A DNA stretch of 64,000 nt from Opitutaceae bacterium. Lineage in GTDB: Bacteria; Verrucomicrobiota; Verrucomicrobiia; Opitutales; Opitutaceae. The translations under genes and the position numbers were made by a program. Below the pieces are notes generated by a model. That model worked only from the letters and a program-made list of their open reading frames with translations. It did no database searches and was not told the origin of the DNA. Below, one piece after another: positions 17,646 through 26,005 of the stretch. Each line of letters begins with the position of its first letter. Within the stretch, counting starts at the first letter, position 1. The stretch is taken from the NCBI GenBank assembly GCA_028284235.1, contig JANQSC010000054.1, positions 248,001-312,000 on the forward strand. Direction: 5' to 3'.

Positions 17646-18383
17646 ATGGATAACGGAAAAGTAGCGTTAATCACTGGAGCGAGCAAAGGAATCGGAGCGG
17701 AGACCGCTCGATTGCTGAGCAAAGAATACGAGATAATCGTCAACTACAATTCGTCGCAGAAAGATGCGGAAGCGGTTGCCGACTCGATTATATCGGGAGG
17801 CGGGAAGGCTAGGCTTATTCAAGCCGATGTTTCTACGGAAGCGGGATGTCGCACGCTCTTCGAGTTCGTATCCGAAAATTACGACCATCTGGATGTTCTG
17901 GTGAACAACGCCGGGGCGATGGTGGCTCAGAAGACGGTCGAGGACCTCGATTGGCACTATCTAGAGAAGGTTTTCGAACTCAACGTCTATTCAGTGATGA
18001 TGCTGTCGCACCTGTGCTTGCCGCTTTTGCGCAAAGGCGTTAAGCCTTGTATCATCAATTTAAGTTCAATCGCTATGCGCCACGGAGCTCCCAGAGCGCC
18101 CGTTTATGGGGGGGCCAAGTCTGCCGTCGATTCCTTTTCGCGCGGACTGGCGGGATACCTCGGTCCAGATATTCGCGTCAATGCGGTTGCCCCAGGGGTG
18201 ATCGACACGCCGTTTCACGACGAGGTAACGCCGCCGGAAGTGAGGAAGACGATGATTGAGAAAACGCCGCTCAAGGCTCTCGGCAAGGCGGAGGATGTGG
18301 CATCGGCAATCGAGTTTCTCATCAAAAACGAGTTTATCACCGGAGAAACGATAGATGTTAACGGAGGGCTGTACGTTCGATGA
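17646..18383 (+). CDS. SDR-family NAD(P)-dependent oxidoreductase
   Basis: 245-residue classical short-chain dehydrogenase. The cofactor motif is TGASKGIG (residues 10-17). NNAG is at 87-90. The active-site pair Y154-x-x-x-K158 lies in VYGGAKSA, with S140/S141 upstream. The C-terminal TGETIDVNGG is also typical. Cytoplasmic. With the next SDR and the dehydratases nearby, it could oxidise a sugar or a 2-keto-3-deoxy sugar acid; the substrate is not predictable. Likely cotranscribed with the sulfatase before it and the SDR after it (37-bp gap). Confidence 0.9.
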   Translation: MDNGKVALITGASKGIGAETARLLSKEYEIIVNYNSSQKDAEAVADSIISGGGKARLIQADVSTEAGCRTLFEFVSENYDHLDVLVNNAGAMVAQKTVEDLDWHYLEKVFELNVYSVMMLSHLCLPLLRKGVKPCIINLSSIAMRHGAPRAPVYGGAKSAVDSFSRGLAGYLGPDIRVNAVAPGVIDTPFHDEVTPPEVRKTMIEKTPLKALGKAEDVASAIEFLIKNEFITGETIDVNGGLYVR

Positions 18384-18420
18384 TTGAGAAATCGTACGAC
18401 AGTCTTTCCAGTCCCCGTTT

Positions 18421-19188
18421 ATGAGCGACTTGCTGAAAGGCAAAGTAGCGGTTGTCACCGGATCGACCGGCGAGCTTGGAGAGGTCATTGCCCGCAAGCT
18501 CGCGACTGCCGGCGCCTCCGTCGTAGTATGCGGACGGAATCACGCTCTCGGGGAAAAGATCGTCGAAGAGATTGGCAGCGCAAACGGAGTCGCCTGCTAT
18601 CTGCCCGCCGATGTGTCGATCGCAGACCAGTGCGTGTCACTGATCGATCAAACTGTGGAGCGTTTCGGAAGTATCGATATTCTTGTGAACAATGCGGCTC
18701 ACCTGGGCTCGTTTCTTTTCGAGGAATTGCAAGCCGATGATTGGGATTCCGTATTCGCTACGAACACGCGAGGTCCCGCTTTTCTGTGCAAGGCTGCGAT
18801 TCCCCACATGAAGGCGAGAGGGGAAGGGTCGATCGTCAACATTGGGACCACCATGGTTTACCGTAATGGACCCGGGAGCATCGATCGTCTCGCCTACGTT
18901 GCTTCCAAAGGGGCCTTGCTCACCCTGACCAAGGCGTTTGCCAGGGCCTTGGCCCCCGAACAAATCCGTTCCAACTGGATCACGGTGGGTTGGATCGCGA
19001 CGCGCGGGGAGTTGGATTACAGGGGGGAAACCGAAGACCAGCTGCTTGAGCGGGCTCGCGAGACGCTTCCCATGGGACGTTTGGAAAAGCCGGAGGAGGT
19101 AGCGGATAGCGTTCTCTATCTCGCGTCTGAGCAATCGAGCCACGTTACGGGCTGCGAACTTAATATATCCGGAGGGCTGCACGTGTAG
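18421..19188 (+). CDS. SDR-family oxidoreductase (second, divergent active-site Ser)
   Basis: 255 residues. Cofactor motif TGSTGELG (13-20), NNAA (90-93) and the catalytic pair Y159-x-x-x-K163 in AYVASKG. The position of the usual catalytic serine reads IVNIGTTMVY, so threonine (T143/T144) seems to replace it. The C-terminus VTGCELNISGG is typical. Tandem with the preceding SDR, but the two are not close duplicates. Followed after 58 bp by a sodium:solute symporter. Probably a second oxidation step in the same sugar pathway; inferred from position. Confidence 0.88.
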   Translation: MSDLLKGKVAVVTGSTGELGEVIARKLATAGASVVVCGRNHALGEKIVEEIGSANGVACYLPADVSIADQCVSLIDQTVERFGSIDILVNNAAHLGSFLFEELQADDWDSVFATNTRGPAFLCKAAIPHMKARGEGSIVNIGTTMVYRNGPGSIDRLAYVASKGALLTLTKAFARALAPEQIRSNWITVGWIATRGELDYRGETEDQLLERARETLPMGRLEKPEEVADSVLYLASEQSSHVTGCELNISGGLHV

Positions 19189-19246
19189 CAGCGATCCGGC
19201 GGATCGACCTCGACAATTACGTCAACTATTAAACCCCGCACTTGTA

Positions 19247-21004
19247 ATGATAGAAGGATTACAATCATTTGAGCTTCACTGGTTCGACTATACCCTGTTC
19301 ACGCTCTATTTTGTGGCGCTATGCGGCATCGGTTTATGGGTGGGTCGTAAGGAAAAATCGGATTCAGGCGATTACTTTCTCGCCGGTCGAGATTTGCCTT
19401 GGTACGCGGTGGGCGGCTCATTCGTCGCTTCCAATATCAGCGCCGAGCACTTCATCGGCATGGTTGGAGCGGCCTTCGTCTACGGTATTTGCGTGGCCAA
19501 GTCGGAGTGGGGGAACATCTGGGCCTTTTCCTTCCTGATTTGGATCTTCATCCCTTTCCTCATGGCTTCGAAGGTCTTCACGATTCCAGAGTTTCTAGAA
19601 AAGCGATTCAGCTTCGCTATTCGTCAGATCTTCGCGGTGGTGACCATTATTTCGAACGTAGTGGCTTTTCTGGCGGCGGTTTTGTACGGCGGGGGAATTG
19701 CCCTGCAGTCGCTCATGGGCTGGCCCTTGGAAGTGTGCATTTTGGCGTTGGGAGTGGTCGCTGGAATCTGGGCGATCTACGGTGGGCTGCGGTCCGTGGT
19801 CTGGACGGATTTGTTCACTTTGTTCGTCATGCTCTTAGGGGGCGTTTTGGTTACTTTGCTCGGGTTTTATACCTTGTCCGGCGAGAGCGGATCGCTTTTC
19901 GAGGGGATTCGGGTCATGGTGGAACGCAACCAAGGAGGCGGGGGCGAAGCCTGGACAAGCGCCTTGCAGAAGGCGGGTCAGAGCATTTTGGGTACGGATG
20001 AGTACAATCGCATGTCGATCGTGCAGCCGCTGAATCACCCCGTGGCTCCCTGGATGACCATGTTCGTCGGGTTCATCACGATGGGGATTTGGTACAACGT
20101 CTTGAATCAGTTTATGATCCAACGCGTGCTAGCGGCTAAGAACAGCTGGCATGCTCGAATGGGGATCGTGATGTCGGGATACTTGAAGATCTTGCTTCCT
20201 ACCTTGGTCGTGTTGCCGGGGCTCATCTATTTCGCCCTGCGGCCGGATATAGTAAATGACAATGAATGGGGCGTGGCTAAGGAACTCTCGAATCAGGCCT
20301 ACGTGGATATGGTCAAGACCTTGATCCCGATTGGCTTGCGCGGGTTGATTCTCGCCGCCCTGTTCGGGGCCATCCAATCGACGGTCAACTCGGTTCTCAA
20401 TTCCACTTCGACCGTATTCACGCTGGATATTTACAAGCGTTGGATGCGTCCGGAGGCCACTGAGAAGTCCCTCGTTCGAATTGGGATGGTATCGACCACG
20501 GTGATACTGATCATCTCCATTGTCATGGCGTTCTTCGTGAAGTATTTTGAAGGAAGTCTCTTTATCTACATCCAGTTGCTTTACGCGTTTTTCGCCGCGC
20601 CCTTCTCGGCTATTTTCATTTTGGGCGTGCTGTCTCGTCGGATCAACGGCTTCGGAGCGTTTTGGTCGGTGGTTGCCGGGTTCGCAATCGGCGTGTACCT
20701 GAAAGTCTATTACAACGCGAATCCTGTGGGCGAGATCTCGGGTTTTATGGAGCTATTCCGTCCCTTCATTATGCAGGCGACATTCGTATGGGTGTGCTCG
20801 GTTGTCGTCTGCGCGCTTGCCAGTCGTCTGCGACCGGCGCCCCCGCCAGAGCAGGTGAGCGATCAGCTTACATTGAACTTCTCTCAGCTGAACATCTTCA
20901 ATGACCTCGGCGACCGCTGGTACCGCAATGTTGTCTTTTGGTGGGCCATATTCGCGTTGATCATCCTCGGGCTCGTAGCCTACTTCAGCGCCTGGTTCTT
21001 CTAG
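19247..21004 (+). CDS. Sodium:solute symporter (SSS/SGLT family)
   Basis: 585 residues with about 13-14 hydrophobic helices. The N-terminal LFTLYFVALCGIGLWVGRKE and SGDYFLAGRDLPWYAVGGSF are diagnostic of the SSS family (compare SGLT and SglT-like sugar importers); NISAEHFIGMVGAAF is the conserved TM1-2 region. It would import a monosaccharide or sugar acid with Na+ across the inner membrane. Last gene of the sulfatase-SDR group; a strong inverted repeat follows at 21030-21089, between this stop and that of the convergent dehydratase. Confidence 0.92.
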   Translation: MIEGLQSFELHWFDYTLFTLYFVALCGIGLWVGRKEKSDSGDYFLAGRDLPWYAVGGSFVASNISAEHFIGMVGAAFVYGICVAKSEWGNIWAFSFLIWIFIPFLMASKVFTIPEFLEKRFSFAIRQIFAVVTIISNVVAFLAAVLYGGGIALQSLMGWPLEVCILALGVVAGIWAIYGGLRSVVWTDLFTLFVMLLGGVLVTLLGFYTLSGESGSLFEGIRVMVERNQGGGGEAWTSALQKAGQSILGTDEYNRMSIVQPLNHPVAPWMTMFVGFITMGIWYNVLNQFMIQRVLAAKNSWHARMGIVMSGYLKILLPTLVVLPGLIYFALRPDIVNDNEWGVAKELSNQAYVDMVKTLIPIGLRGLILAALFGAIQSTVNSVLNSTSTVFTLDIYKRWMRPEATEKSLVRIGMVSTTVILIISIVMAFFVKYFEGSLFIYIQLLYAFFAAPFSAIFILGVLSRRINGFGAFWSVVAGFAIGVYLKVYYNANPVGEISGFMELFRPFIMQATFVWVCSVVVCALASRLRPAPPPEQVSDQLTLNFSQLNIFNDLGDRWYRNVVFWWAIFALIILGLVAYFSAWFF

Positions 21005-21029
21005 CGGGAGGTGGTATAGCAATAGGAGA

Positions 21030-21089
21030 GTAGGAGCGGCTTTATGCCGCGAACCGATAGAATCTATCGCGGCGTAAAGCCGCTCCTAC
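21030..21089. repeat. REP-like long inverted repeat, family A
   Basis: Left arm 21030-21052 begins GTAGGAGCGGC; right arm 21067-21089 ends GCCGCTCCTAC. The 23-bp arms pair with one mismatch around a 14-nt loop that itself contains GATAG/CTATC. It lies between convergent genes and could stop transcription from both sides. A 21/23 match to the right arm occurs at 15989-16011. Confidence 0.85.
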
Positions 21090-21099
21090 GTTGAGTTCC

Positions 21100-22803
21100 T
21101 CAACAACTGCGCTCGGCGAAGTTGCAGTCGACGCAGGCGCCGGTGTCGCACTGGCTGACGCGGGCGGCATACAAGCCCCGCCAATAGCCCTCGGGTTCCG
21201 GGTGGACGGGCTTCCAGGCGTTTCGGCGTTTTTCCAACTCCTCCTCGGAGACGTGGAGCGTCAAGGCGCGTCCTTTCACGTCTAACTCGATTTCGTCGCC
21301 ATCCTGTACGAGCGCCAACGGACCACCCACGGCGGATTCGGGCGAAATGTGCAAGACGACTGTGCCGAAGTGCGTGCCGCTCATACGCGCATCGGAAATG
21401 CGCACCATGTCCCGCACGCCTTTCTTCAATAAGCGGTCGGGAATGGGGAGCATGCCCCATTCGGGCAGGCCTCTTCCAACCGGTCCGCAGTTGCGCAGCA
21501 CGAGCACGCTGTTTTCGTCGATGTCGAGCTCGTCCGAGTTCAAGCGGGCGAAAGCGTCTTCCCGATCCTCGAAAACGAACGCTTTGCCCCGGTGCTGTAG
21601 GAGGCGTTCGCTGGCGGCGGAGACCTTTATGATGCAGCCATCGGGCGCGAGGCTGCCTTTGAGGGCGACGATTCCGCCGCGCGGGGAAACGGGGTTGTCA
21701 AGAGGGCGTATGACATCGTCATTGAAGTTCTCGGCGCCCTCCAAGTTTTCCTTGAGCGTCCGCCCGTTCACAGTTTGCGCGTTGAGATCGAGACGATCCG
21801 CTATGCGAGCCATGAGGGCGGGAAGTCCGCCCGCGTCGAAGAAGTCCTCCATCAAGTATTCTCCTGATGGTTTGATGTTGGCCAGAACGGGTACTGCGTC
21901 GGCAATGGCGTTGAAGTCTTCGAGTTCCAAGGGAATGCCCGCCCGTTTGGCCATGGCGATCAAGTGGATGGGCCCGTTCGTAGAACCGCCGAGAGCGAGA
22001 AGGACTATCATGGCATTGCGAAAGGACGCGGGCGTAATGAAGTCAGAAGGCTTCAGGTCCTCCCAAACCAGGTCCACAACGCGTCGACCGCAGGCGCTGG
22101 CCATGTGGCGATGCCGCGAATCGGGCGCCGGGATGGAGGCGGCGCCCGGCAAGGTGAAACCCATAGTCTCGGCTAGCGAGGTCATGGTGGAGGCCGTGCC
22201 CATAGTTTGACAATGACCGGCGGAACGGGCGCCGGCGGTTTCCATTTCCTTGTATTGGGCTTCGGTGATGTTGCCGGCTTTGAGCTCGTCGTACCAACGG
22301 CTGGCATCGGTTCCGCTACCCAGCGTATGGCCGCGCCAGCGGCCTGTCAGCATGGGGCCGGAGGGGACGAAGATGGTGGGCAGGTCCATCGCGAGAGCTC
22401 CCATGAGCATTGCGGGCGTCGTCTTGTCGCATCCGCCCATCAAAACGACTCCGTCCAGCGGGTGGGCTCTCAGGTTCTCTTCCACTTCCATGGCGAGCAG
22501 GTCGCGGTAGAGCATGGTGGTCGGCTTCATGTAGGGCTCTCCCAACGACATGCAGGGGACTTCAAGAGGAAATCCGCCCGCGGCCCAGATGCCGCGTTTG
22601 ACGTCTTCGGCTCGTTCGCGGAAGTGGATGTGGCAGGGATTCAGCTCTGACCAAGTCGAGAATACTCCAATCGCGGGACGACCCTCGTAGTCTTCCTTGC
22701 TATAGCCGGCTTGAGCGATGCGTTCGCGGTGAATAAACCCCGCTTTGCCGGGATCCGCGAACCATTGGGAGCTGCGAAGTTCGTTGTAGGTTTTTCGGGG
22801 CAT
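21100..22803 (-). CDS. IlvD/Edd-family dehydratase (sugar-acid dehydratase-like)
   Basis: 567 residues, cytoplasmic Fe-S enzyme. Candidate cluster ligands C57 (SELNPCHIH), C125 (GGCDKTTP) and C198 (SAGHCQTMGTAST) fall where the [2Fe-2S] pentonate dehydratases of this family have theirs. Other family blocks are FVPSGPMLTGRW, GGSTNGPIHL and SDARMSGTHFG. The length is nearer to L-arabinonate/D-xylonate-type dehydratases than to biosynthetic IlvD. It would turn an aldonic acid into a 2-keto-3-deoxy acid, complementing the enolase-type dehydratase at 7528. Transcribed alone, convergent to the symporter. Confidence 0.9.
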   Translation of the reverse strand: MPRKTYNELRSSQWFADPGKAGFIHRERIAQAGYSKEDYEGRPAIGVFSTWSELNPCHIHFRERAEDVKRGIWAAGGFPLEVPCMSLGEPYMKPTTMLYRDLLAMEVEENLRAHPLDGVVLMGGCDKTTPAMLMGALAMDLPTIFVPSGPMLTGRWRGHTLGSGTDASRWYDELKAGNITEAQYKEMETAGARSAGHCQTMGTASTMTSLAETMGFTLPGAASIPAPDSRHRHMASACGRRVVDLVWEDLKPSDFITPASFRNAMIVLLALGGSTNGPIHLIAMAKRAGIPLELEDFNAIADAVPVLANIKPSGEYLMEDFFDAGGLPALMARIADRLDLNAQTVNGRTLKENLEGAENFNDDVIRPLDNPVSPRGGIVALKGSLAPDGCIIKVSAASERLLQHRGKAFVFEDREDAFARLNSDELDIDENSVLVLRNCGPVGRGLPEWGMLPIPDRLLKKGVRDMVRISDARMSGTHFGTVVLHISPESAVGGPLALVQDGDEIELDVKGRALTLHVSEEELEKRRNAWKPVHPEPEGYWRGLYAARVSQCDTGACVDCNFAERSC

Positions 22804-23264
22804 GATGGGCGGCCTTATTCGATTGGGTGATTGGGAGTTAAACTGCGATGCTCCAAAAATCTAAGAGTTCCGGCGTTCGATACTCTCGGTGAACTTGGTA
22901 GCGGCCGATCTCCGAGCGGCCATAAACACTGACTGGGTGGCCGCTCGGAGATCGTCCGCTACCTTAATCGCCTTGCCGTCTAGGCTGATATGATTCCTTA
23001 GATTTATAGTGCTTCTAGCTATGATGGGTTGTAAACGATGGAGCGATATCAATTTCGCAGGATTCAGCGAGCTGGCTGACACTCTGCGTTTTCGAAGATG
23101 GATCGTGAGGTCGAAGGATCGCAACACAGTAGGTTCCGGTGATGCCAGCGGTAGACTGCCAATCCTCACAATTCGTTGCGAAAACTTGTGGAGCGAGAGG
23201 ATCGCTTTAGATTGGGAATCTGACGGGCATGAGCGAATGCCAGCGGACCCTTATACATTGGCTA
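22804..23264. other. Divergent intergenic region with family B repeat
   Basis: 461 bp between the minus-strand dehydratase and the plus-strand hydrolase-like gene. It holds the long inverted repeat at 22897-22963. Short open frames here have no supporting features. No operator-like CAAC/GTTG palindrome is seen. Confidence 0.5.
22897..22963. repeat. Long inverted repeat, family B copy 1
   Basis: Left arm 22897-22922 (starts GGTAGCGGCCGATC) pairs with right arm 22938-22963 (ends CGCTACC) over 26 bp with one mismatch; the loop is 15 nt. The same arms recur at 35886-35962. Confidence 0.88.
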
Positions 23265-24584
23265 ATGAGAACGATAGCGAACACTCGAAATAGGCGTAAT
23301 GGCTGGACCCTCTGCTTAGGACTGCTCGCTTGTCTATGCAGCTTCTGCATTGCGGAGCCCTTGGACGAGTACGGAGGAAAACTTTCGGTTGAGGGCGAAG
23401 CGACTGGCGATTGGCATGTCGAGAGCATCGATGGGCGATTCTGGCTCGTCACTCCGAAGGGGAACGGATTCTTCGCGCTGGGTGTGAATCACTATGGCGA
23501 CTTCAATGCGAAGGAGAGGGCGGAGACGATCTCCAATCTGCGCGCTTGGGGATTCAATACGGGAGGCCACAGCAGTCCGGATTGGCTCCGTGCGAAAATG
23601 CCGCATTTCATTTCGGTCACTCAGCACGACAACGAGCATTGGGAGCCGGTAGGCGGCTTTCGTTTCGACGATGTCTTCGACCCTGTTTGGCAGGATCAAG
23701 CGCGAGAACAGGTAGCGAAAGCGGCCCGTCAGCATCGAGACAGTCCTTTGGCCATAGGTATAAGCCTTACGGATACGCCGCGATACAATCTCGAAGCCAC
23801 GCGGGCTCACCGGGTTTTCAGCTGGGTGGACTATATTCGCGCTTTGGAGCCACCGGCCCCAGGGTTCAAAGCCTACGTGGATTTTCTCAAGCGTCGCTGG
23901 ACGGGCAATCTAACCGGATTGGTTCAAGCCTACCGACTGCCAGGTTTAGACAGTTTCGATCAACTGGATGACTATTCGTTTTCCGGACTCGAGATCAGTC
24001 GACCAGCGATTCGAGAGGATGACGAAGCCTTTCTCGCCGTCATCGCCGACGCGGTCTATACTACGGCCCGCGAAGCGATCGATGCCGAAGCGCCGGGCAT
24101 GCTGCTTTTGAGCGAGCGGTTCAAGATGCACGACCATCCGGACGGCGTCTTGCAAGTAGCCGCGCGTTTCTGCGATATCATTGCGATCCAAGCGGGTCCA
24201 ACCTACGGTCCTGATGTCGGCAACGGTCCGGACGAATCGGTACTCGACGCGGCTTACTGGGATCACCTCTACAAAGTGACCGGACGCCCGATCCTAGTTT
24301 GCGACCACGCTTGTTCCTTCTATACCGAAGAGTATCCTAGAACCCTGTGGCATCAATTTCCATCCCCTCGAGCAGCGGGTCAGTTCTATCGAGAATACCT
24401 ATTGGGGCTGACCGAGTTTCCGTTTATTCTAGGGTATCAACGATGCCAATACAGAAGCCGCTTCGACCCGATACGAAATTTGCTCAAGCAAGGATTGCTC
24501 GACTTGGATGGGAAGCCCTACGCCGAGCTCGTTCAGGAGATCGCTCCGGCCAACAAAGCCGCGCTTGAGGCCGTTGCTCCCTAG
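23265..24584 (+). CDS. Putative glycoside hydrolase-like protein (beta-agarase-like fold), family unassigned
   Basis: 439 residues from the ATG at 23265, chosen to give a normal signal peptide (TLCLGLLACLCSFCIA, then EPLDEYGG); an in-frame ATG at 23229 adds 12 residues. The mature start DGRFWLVTPKGNGFFALGVNHYG resembles the first strand of clan GH-A enzymes such as agarases. Other blocks shared with the next gene are AIREDDEAFLA, LLSERFKM (possible acidic catalytic residue), CSFYTEEYPRTLWHQ and GYQRCQYRS. Likely periplasmic. The catalytic pair is not obvious and no CAZy family can be named confidently. It may act on the same glycan as the sulfatases. Confidence 0.65.
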   Translation: MRTIANTRNRRNGWTLCLGLLACLCSFCIAEPLDEYGGKLSVEGEATGDWHVESIDGRFWLVTPKGNGFFALGVNHYGDFNAKERAETISNLRAWGFNTGGHSSPDWLRAKMPHFISVTQHDNEHWEPVGGFRFDDVFDPVWQDQAREQVAKAARQHRDSPLAIGISLTDTPRYNLEATRAHRVFSWVDYIRALEPPAPGFKAYVDFLKRRWTGNLTGLVQAYRLPGLDSFDQLDDYSFSGLEISRPAIREDDEAFLAVIADAVYTTAREAIDAEAPGMLLLSERFKMHDHPDGVLQVAARFCDIIAIQAGPTYGPDVGNGPDESVLDAAYWDHLYKVTGRPILVCDHACSFYTEEYPRTLWHQFPSPRAAGQFYREYLLGLTEFPFILGYQRCQYRSRFDPIRNLLKQGLLDLDGKPYAELVQEIAPANKAALEAVAP

Positions 24585-24613
24585 ATTGTCATTCTCAGCC
24601 CTTCGAATATGCC

Positions 24614-25924
24614 ATGAAAACTTGGAACGTCGCTCGAGCAGGTCTGCTGGTCGTCGTTTCGCTTTTGTACGCGAAGGGCTTCGCTCAATCCTCTTCCGAT
24701 TTCGACGCGATGGGCGGTTGGAAGCAGGTGTCCCGCCCGGCTACGGGATCGTGGGAAGTGGGTCAGGCCGACGGGCGCTACTGGTTCTTCACGCCGGAAG
24801 GCAACGCCTTCTTTCTGCTTTCGGTCAATCATTATCCGGATCCCTCGAAGACCGACATGAAGCAAGTGATGGATCACTTGCGGACTTGGGGCTTCAATGC
24901 GGCGGGTTCCGGCGCCCCGGAGCACTTGCGGGAGCGAATGCCCTACGTATCCGCTTTCATGTTGCACGATGCGTCTCACTGGATGCCGGGCGATACGTTC
25001 AGCTTTGTCGATGTATTCGACCCGGCCTACGCCAAGCGAGTCGACGAGACCATTGCCGCCCATTGCGCCACGCATCGCGACAATCCGCATCATGTGGCTT
25101 ATGCGACTACCGACATTCCGCGCTGGGACTTGGATCGAGTGCGCCACTTTCGGGCCGACGATTGGGTCAGTTTCATTCGTCGGCAAAATAGCGCGACGCG
25201 GGGCAAGCAGCGGTACCTTCAGTTTCTACGCGAACGCCACGACGAGGATCTGGAAGCCTTCAAGCGCGCCTATCGCTTGCCCAGTTTGAGTTCCTTCGAC
25301 GCATTGGCTGACTTCTCATTCGAGGGGCTGGAATTGCAGCGCCCCATGATCCGCGAGGATGACGAGGCGTTCTTGGCTCTCATAGTAAGGCAGTACTACG
25401 AGGTAGCCAGCGCGGCCGTGGAACGGCACGATCCTGGGGCGCTGTTTATGAGCGAGAAGTTCAAGATGGGCGAGTGCCCGCGGGAGTTTATGCGGATCGC
25501 TGCGGAGTATTGCGACATAGTCGCCTACCAGCCGGGGCCTCATAGAGGCCCGTTTCCCGGCCAGGGCGAACACGAACTGACGTTCTATGCGGATCATTGG
25601 CGGGCCGTGCACGAGGCGGTACAGAAGCCGCTCTTCAATCCGGATCACACCTGCTCCTTCTACACTCCGGGCTATCCGCGCACGCTGTGGCACCAGCTGG
25701 AGTCCGTGGAGGCCCAGGCCCAACACTATGACCGGTATTTGCGGCAAGTGATTCGCGAACCGTACATCATCGGGTATCAACGTTGCCAATACCGCAGCGT
25801 TTACGACCCCTACCGCGACATTCTCAAGCAGGGTTTGCTCGACCCGGATGGGAAGCCTTACCCGAAGTTATTGGAGGCGATGACCGAGACGAACAAGAAG
25901 GTTTGGGAGGAGCTCTACCGGTAG
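24614..25924 (+). CDS. Putative glycoside hydrolase-like protein, tandem paralog of the 23265 gene
   Basis: 436 residues with a signal peptide (VARAGLLVVVSLLYAKGFA, then QSSSDF). It shares the whole architecture of its neighbour: DGRYWFFTPEGNAFFLLSVN, LRTWGFNAAG, YRLPSLSSFDALADFSFEGL, MIREDDEAFLALI, FMSEKFKM, CSFYTPGYPRTLWHQ, GYQRCQYRS and LKQGLLDPDGKPYPKL. Conserved acidic positions in MIREDDE and SEKFKM are candidate catalytic residues. Gap of 29 bp to the first copy, so one transcript is likely. Function unproven. Confidence 0.65.
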   Translation: MKTWNVARAGLLVVVSLLYAKGFAQSSSDFDAMGGWKQVSRPATGSWEVGQADGRYWFFTPEGNAFFLLSVNHYPDPSKTDMKQVMDHLRTWGFNAAGSGAPEHLRERMPYVSAFMLHDASHWMPGDTFSFVDVFDPAYAKRVDETIAAHCATHRDNPHHVAYATTDIPRWDLDRVRHFRADDWVSFIRRQNSATRGKQRYLQFLRERHDEDLEAFKRAYRLPSLSSFDALADFSFEGLELQRPMIREDDEAFLALIVRQYYEVASAAVERHDPGALFMSEKFKMGECPREFMRIAAEYCDIVAYQPGPHRGPFPGQGEHELTFYADHWRAVHEAVQKPLFNPDHTCSFYTPGYPRTLWHQLESVEAQAQHYDRYLRQVIREPYIIGYQRCQYRSVYDPYRDILKQGLLDPDGKPYPKLLEAMTETNKKVWEELYR

Positions 25925-26005
25925 TCCTCGAGAGAATCTACGAAGGTTCTCTATTTTGGGTGACTGGCCTCGGTCCTGATCTAGAAGCAGAATGTATAGT
26001 GTCAA

